Shown: positions 61,533 to 64,000 of the stretch, piece after piece
How the letters are laid out: each line of letters begins with the position of its first letter
Numbering within the stretch: position 1 is the stretch's first letter
Position numbers and translations under genes: made by a program
Assembly: GCF_951793255.1 (NCBI RefSeq)
Contig: NZ_OX636706.1
Coordinates: 1,323,001 to 1,387,000, forward strand
Length of the DNA stretch: 64,000 nt
Source: Desulfovibrio piger
GTDB lineage: Bacteria > Desulfobacterota > Desulfovibrionia > Desulfovibrionales > Desulfovibrionaceae
Reading direction: 5' to 3'
The notes under the pieces: model-generated
What the model was told of the DNA's origin: nothing
The model's input: the letters and a program-made list of their open reading frames with translations, nothing else
The model's database searches: none

Positions 61533-61565
61533 AGGCTCCCCGTTTTGGGGAGCCTTTCTTTTTGG
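61533..61565 (+). terminator. Intrinsic terminator of the sigma-54 RNA
   Basis: A 9-bp perfect stem (61533-61541 with 61547-61555), loop GTTTT, followed by TTCTTTTT. Confidence 0.9.
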
Positions 61566-61573
61566 TGGGACAT

Positions 61574-61602
61574 AAAAAAAAGCCCCCCTGTAAGTAGGGG
61601 GT
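61574..61602 (-). terminator. Intrinsic terminator of the reverse transcriptase gene
   Basis: On the minus strand CCCCC/GGGGG plus flanking bases form a hairpin directly after the RT stop, followed by eight T (61574-61581). Confidence 0.85.
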
Positions 61603-61612
61603 CTTATAAAAT

Positions 61613-63073
61613 CTAACTATTATAAAATCCATTAAAATGCAACCCATTTAGTTTAATTCCCTTTTTGAGGGCATTGTAAAGTAATCTGAAGCTTGGTATA
61701 CAATATCCTTTATTTTTATTTTTCTCGTAGTCTTTTATAAAAACTGTTGATTTTTTATACTTAAATATATGTTGCATATTAAGTAGGGTGTAACGCCGTC
61801 GCAGAGCCCGCATAAGAGAATTTGCCATCCAGCCATCAAGCGATTTTAATTGTTCGACGTCATCTATAAGAGGAAAATTACTAAGAAGACCTTTAAAATG
61901 AATTTGTGCGGTACCTCCAAAGAGAAACTCCTGTATTTTTTTTTCTGATAAATCTCCATAGATATACCTTCTAATTTCCTGAAGGGTGACCACAACATCT
62001 TTATCATCAAATATAGTTACATTTCTATTGCAAATGGTATTGTGTTTTATAGGTTGGATGAGATGTTTATAGATTATATAAGATATTTTTTTCTTAATTC
62101 TCACTATTATTTTTTCATTTAATCCAATATGTTGTGGGGTGATAGAGTAACCAAGATAACTGATGCTTGTCTTTGTTTTGCTGAGTTCTTGAGGCTTTGC
62201 AGTTTCCTTTACAAGTAAACTGATACCTTCTGATTTATCAATATTTAATGGGATAGCAGATTTTTTTGAAAATTCACTAATAATTTCTGCGCCTTCACAT
62301 ATTTTTTCATATTTATTTGACCATAATATTGTATCATCTGCATATCTTGCAAAATTAATTCCAGCGCTTTCGAGAGATTTATCTAATGATAAACATGCCG
62401 CGTTAGCAAGAAATAGTGAAATCGAGGTTCCTTGAGGCACTCCGACATTACTTTGCTGTGTTGATAAGAAAGATTTTATTACATGCATCTCTGTATTTGA
62501 AATGAAAAATTTGTTTGATTCTAACGCATTAATGATAAATTTGTGAGAAATCTTATCAAAAAATTTTGAAAAATCATATTCTGCAATAAATATTCTATCA
62601 TGGCTGATGATGTTGTTAAAAATATTCTCAACAGCATAATGTGTTGTCTTATCATTACGATAGGCATATGAATAAGAACTGAATTTATAACTATTTTTAT
62701 GCATTAAAAAATCAAAAAATAGCCGTGAAATGGCTGCATCTGGAATTTGAAAAATTGAAAGAATACGCTTTCCTCCACTAGGTTTGGGGATTTCTTTTTT
62801 TATTGGAGGGTTAGGTTGATATTCATGTTTTATAATTTTTTTTGAAATACTATGTGCGATTTGGTCAACTCTTCGCAACGTGTAGAAAGGATTCGTTAAC
62901 TTTTCCACTCCCCAGTAGATAGGAGTTTTTATTTGTTTAACTCTACATATGTTAAAATTTTTATTTTCACGATAAATATAGTCAGTAAGCCAATTGAGAT
63001 AATTATGATAGCGAGAAATATGTTTTTTACATTCCTTAATAATTGCTTTTTTTACCATTTGTTCAAAAATCAT
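61613..63073 (-). CDS. Stand-alone reverse transcriptase of the defence-associated (UG/DRT-like) kind
   Basis: A 486-residue RT. The start at 63073 follows GGAGGTAATT; the ATG ten codons upstream lies in the preceding terminator and is rejected. RT blocks in order: KPSGGKRILSIFQIPDAAIS (98-117), catalytic Asp167 in IAEYDFSKFFDKIS, GVPQGTSISLFLANAACLSLD (211-231), catalytic Y244-A-D246-D247 in FARYADDTILW, LNIDKSEGIS (276-285) and ISYLGYSIT (304-312). About 170 C-terminal residues are helical and unassigned. There is no maturase X, endonuclease, integrase or nitrilase domain, so it is not a group II intron protein. It is much more AT-rich than its neighbours. A structured RNA with its own terminator precedes it. 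Retron RTs share YADD, but the block 4 wording and upstream RNA favour the DRT type. Confidence 0.9.
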   Translation of the reverse strand: MIFEQMVKKAIIKECKKHISRYHNYLNWLTDYIYRENKNFNICRVKQIKTPIYWGVEKLTNPFYTLRRVDQIAHSISKKIIKHEYQPNPPIKKEIPKPSGGKRILSIFQIPDAAISRLFFDFLMHKNSYKFSSYSYAYRNDKTTHYAVENIFNNIISHDRIFIAEYDFSKFFDKISHKFIINALESNKFFISNTEMHVIKSFLSTQQSNVGVPQGTSISLFLANAACLSLDKSLESAGINFARYADDTILWSNKYEKICEGAEIISEFSKKSAIPLNIDKSEGISLLVKETAKPQELSKTKTSISYLGYSITPQHIGLNEKIIVRIKKKISYIIYKHLIQPIKHNTICNRNVTIFDDKDVVVTLQEIRRYIYGDLSEKKIQEFLFGGTAQIHFKGLLSNFPLIDDVEQLKSLDGWMANSLMRALRRRYTLLNMQHIFKYKKSTVFIKDYEKNKNKGYCIPSFRLLYNALKKGIKLNGLHFNGFYNS

Positions 63074-63089
63074 AATTACCTCCAAATAT

Positions 63090-63118
63090 AAAAAAACCCG
63101 CATAGGACGCTATGCGGG
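63090..63118 (-). terminator. Intrinsic terminator between the ncRNA and the RT gene
   Basis: On the minus strand a 9-bp perfect stem (63110-63118 with 63097-63105), loop CGTC, followed by seven T. It ends the upstream RNA 17 bases before the RT start codon, so the RT would be made by readthrough. Confidence 0.92.
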
Positions 63119-63285
63119 CTCGGGTGAACCGTAAGTAAAGTAAATTCTACTTCTGTGCCACCTATATAGAGTAAGGCGACACGCCACCAAGGTTTCCTTG
63201 GCATCCGATGAGTCCTTAACTAAGCAGCTGGGAACATATATCACCGTGACGTCGGCACCCGATACCACCTCTAAGGTGAATAGTA
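63097..63285 (-). ncRNA. Structured non-coding RNA of the RT cassette
   Basis: About 190 nt, read on the minus strand from a promoter near 63290-63316 to the terminator. No open frame of note. Local hairpins: CACCT/AGGTG (63266-63278), TCGG/CCGA (63252-63262), CCAAGG/CCTTGG (63187-63201) and GGCG/CGCC (63175-63185). A 7-bp long-range stem (63256-63262 with 63120-63126) can close the whole molecule but competes with one local hairpin. Near the 3' end the RNA contains TTTACTTTACTTAC (63131-63144), a short tandem repeat. RT-associated ncRNAs of DRT systems serve as templates and cofactors; template use here is inference. Exact ends are uncertain. Confidence 0.72.
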
Positions 63286-63289
63286 GTTT

Positions 63290-63316
63290 TCTATATCAGT
63301 AAATATTTTTTTACAA
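63290..63316 (-). promoter_or_regulatory. Promoter of the RT-cassette ncRNA
   Basis: On the minus strand TTGTAA (63311-63316) and TATAGA (63290-63295) are 15 bases apart in an AT-rich segment. The spacing is short, so confidence is moderate. Confidence 0.45.
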
Positions 63317-63330
63317 GTCCTTATCGGGGC

Positions 63331-63359
63331 TTGCCATTTGCGGGCTTTTGGTCTATGGA
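63331..63359 (+). promoter_or_regulatory. rpsB promoter
   Basis: TTGCCA (63331-63336), a 17-base spacer and TATGGA (63354-63359). The leader to the rpsB start would be about 155 nt, long enough for the autoregulatory leader known for S2 operons, though no specific structure was identified. Confidence 0.6.
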
Positions 63360-63523
63360 AGCTCGTTCATCGAAGCACACTCCGGCAGCGGCCCGGGGTG
63401 CCCGGCAATGCGCTACGGCGCATTTTTCGTTGTCTTCCGGTCATGGGGCCGGGGGCGGCGGCAGGCCGGGTTGCAGGGTCTGGGCCGGTGTGGAAGATCA
63501 CAACCCTTTTGGAGGATTGAAAA

Positions 63524-64000
63524 ATGGCTTACGTCAGCATGAAGCAGATGCTGGAAACCGGCGTGCATTTCGGTCACCAGACCCGTCGTTGGAACCCCAA
63601 GATGCGTCCTTACATCTTCGGCGCCCGCAACGGCATCCATATCATCGACCTGCAGCAGACCGTGAAGCTGTTCCGCGTGGCCTATGACAAGGTGGTCGAC
63701 ACCGTGGCCAACGGCGGCAAGGTGCTGTTCATCGGTACCAAGCGCCAGGCCCAGGAAGCCGTGGCCACCGAAGCCACCAAGGCCAACCAGTACTACGTGA
63801 CCAACCGCTGGATGGGCGGCACCCTGACCAACTTCGTCACCATCCAGAAGAGCGTGGAACGCCTGAAGAAGCTGGAAGGCATGTTCGCCGACGGCAGCAT
63901 CAACCGTTACCAGAAGAAGGAAATCCTGCTGCTGGAACGCGAAATGCAGAAGCTGGAACAGACCCTGGGCGGTATCAAGAACATGGATCGCCTGCCCCAG
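63524..64000 (+). CDS. rpsB: 30S ribosomal protein S2, 5' part
   Basis: The first 159 residues of S2, cut by the window edge. [27 protein letters not shown] at the start, [31 protein letters not shown] and [15 protein letters not shown] are diagnostic. GGAGG lies eight bases before the ATG. Codon use is strongly biased to C/G-ending codons, as in highly expressed genes, in sharp contrast to the adjacent RT. tsf would be expected next. Confidence 0.98.
   Translation, partial: MAYVSMKQMLETGVHFGHQTRRWNPKMRPYIFGARNGIHIIDLQQTVKLFRVAYDKVVDTVANGGKVLFIGTKRQAQEAVATEATKANQYYVTNRWMGGTLTNFVTIQKSVERLKKLEGMFADGSINRYQKKEILLLEREMQKLEQTLGGIKNMDRLPQ

Larger units (their letters stand above)
60942..61565 (+). 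ncRNA. Candidate sigma-54-dependent structured RNA rich in anti-Shine-Dalgarno motifs
   Basis: Bounded by the sigma-54 promoter and a strong plus-strand terminator. Structure seen: (1) an outer 11-bp stem 61038-61048/61149-61159 enclosing a 16-bp stem with one G-T pair, 61073-61088/61128-61143; (2) an imperfect hairpin near 61209-61243; (3) a perfect 12-bp hairpin 61282-61293/61306-61317; (4) a 9-bp hairpin 61351-61359/61372-61380. Loops 2-4 are C-rich. CCTCC, the core of the 16S anti-Shine-Dalgarno, occurs ten times: 60968, 61155, 61180, 61198, 61256, 61263, 61278, 61297, 61332 and 61335. A regulatory RNA that pairs with ribosome sites is inferred. A small ORF (61049-61150) lies inside. Translation of the rest gives no protein-like sequence. 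Confidence 0.6.

Noticed and set aside
63076..63103. Upstream ATG of the RT frame (ten extra residues)
   Set aside because: It lies inside the terminator stem without a ribosome site; the ATG at 63073 has GGAGG at good spacing.
63205..63215. CCGATGAGTCC on the plus strand, resembling the hammerhead ribozyme core CUGAUGA
   Set aside because: The core has C for U at a fixed position, and neither GAAA nor the cleavage-site triplet with matching stems can be placed.
63097..63285. DRT9-type ncRNA with a poly-U template
   Set aside because: The only U run is the terminator tail; no internal poly-U template tract is seen.
61613..63320. Group II intron interpretation of the RT
   Set aside because: No GUGYG start, no domain V/VI hairpin and no maturase or endonuclease domain; a terminator separates RNA and ORF.

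Overview
The window is a GC-rich stretch of a sulfate-reducing delta-proteobacterium, most likely a Desulfovibrio-type organism. This is inferred from gene content: ATP sulfurylase with a Rex-type operator, the start of an RsbRD-domain gene of the kind that opens dsrMKJOP operons, a large outer-membrane porin, fused AccA-AccD, the archaeal-type entry into the shikimate pathway, a PFK-2/FBPase-2, and a paralogue of APS reductase. No species can be named from sequence reading alone.

Layout. 1-5.3 kb: sulfate respiration and redox (RsbRD-domain gene, VKOR-like thiol oxidoreductase, sat, tri-haem cytochrome c peroxidase). 5.3-11.1 kb: a minus-strand operon accC - accAD - biotin-domain protein - hypothetical - ssb. 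11.2-15.6 kb: purine nucleoside phosphorylase, typA, porin. 16-19.4 kb: a periplasmic flavoprotein reductase with its tetrahaem cytochrome, divergent from two overlapping Crp/Fnr-type regulators. 19.5-31.5 kb: DsrE protein, TamA/TamB, GNAT, MFS/MarR pair, PFK-2/FBPase-2 and a secreted hypothetical. 32-42.9 kb: tyrS, a TauE/SafE-type exporter pair behind a sigma-54 promoter, YkgJ-type protein, hisI-hisG, DEAD-box helicase, ribF. 43-48.6 kb: SLC13-type anion permease, AprA-like flavoprotein, AprB-like ferredoxin, Crp/Fnr regulator and PHP phosphatase. 48.8-55 kb: AbrB-type protein and an aromatic amino-acid operon (ADH synthase - DHQ synthase II - pheA - aroA - tyrA) preceded by a Phe/Tyr/Trp-rich leader peptide and an attenuator. 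55.2-60.6 kb: DHH phosphoesterase, TIM-barrel protein and a large M16C zinc peptidase. The window ends in rpsB.

The most unusual part is 60.7-63.3 kb. First comes a sigma-54 promoter with two upstream TGT-N11-ACA sites. It faces a roughly 620-nt region without a convincing long gene that contains a nested stem structure, several hairpins, ten CCTCC (anti-Shine-Dalgarno) motifs and its own terminator. Convergent to it is an AT-rich cassette made of a stand-alone reverse transcriptase (YADD) and a separate structured non-coding RNA of about 190 nt. That RNA has its own promoter and terminator and lies directly upstream of the RT start. This has the architecture of RT-plus-ncRNA anti-phage systems (DRT class) and is clearly foreign in base composition.

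Genes that appear to work together: sat with the dsr operon (sulfate to sulfide); the acc operon (malonyl-CoA); the permease/AprAB-like/Crp cluster (probably uptake and reduction of an oxyanion or organic acceptor); the flavoprotein/tetrahaem/Crp cluster (probably periplasmic reduction of an unknown acceptor); and the aromatic operon under leader-peptide attenuation.
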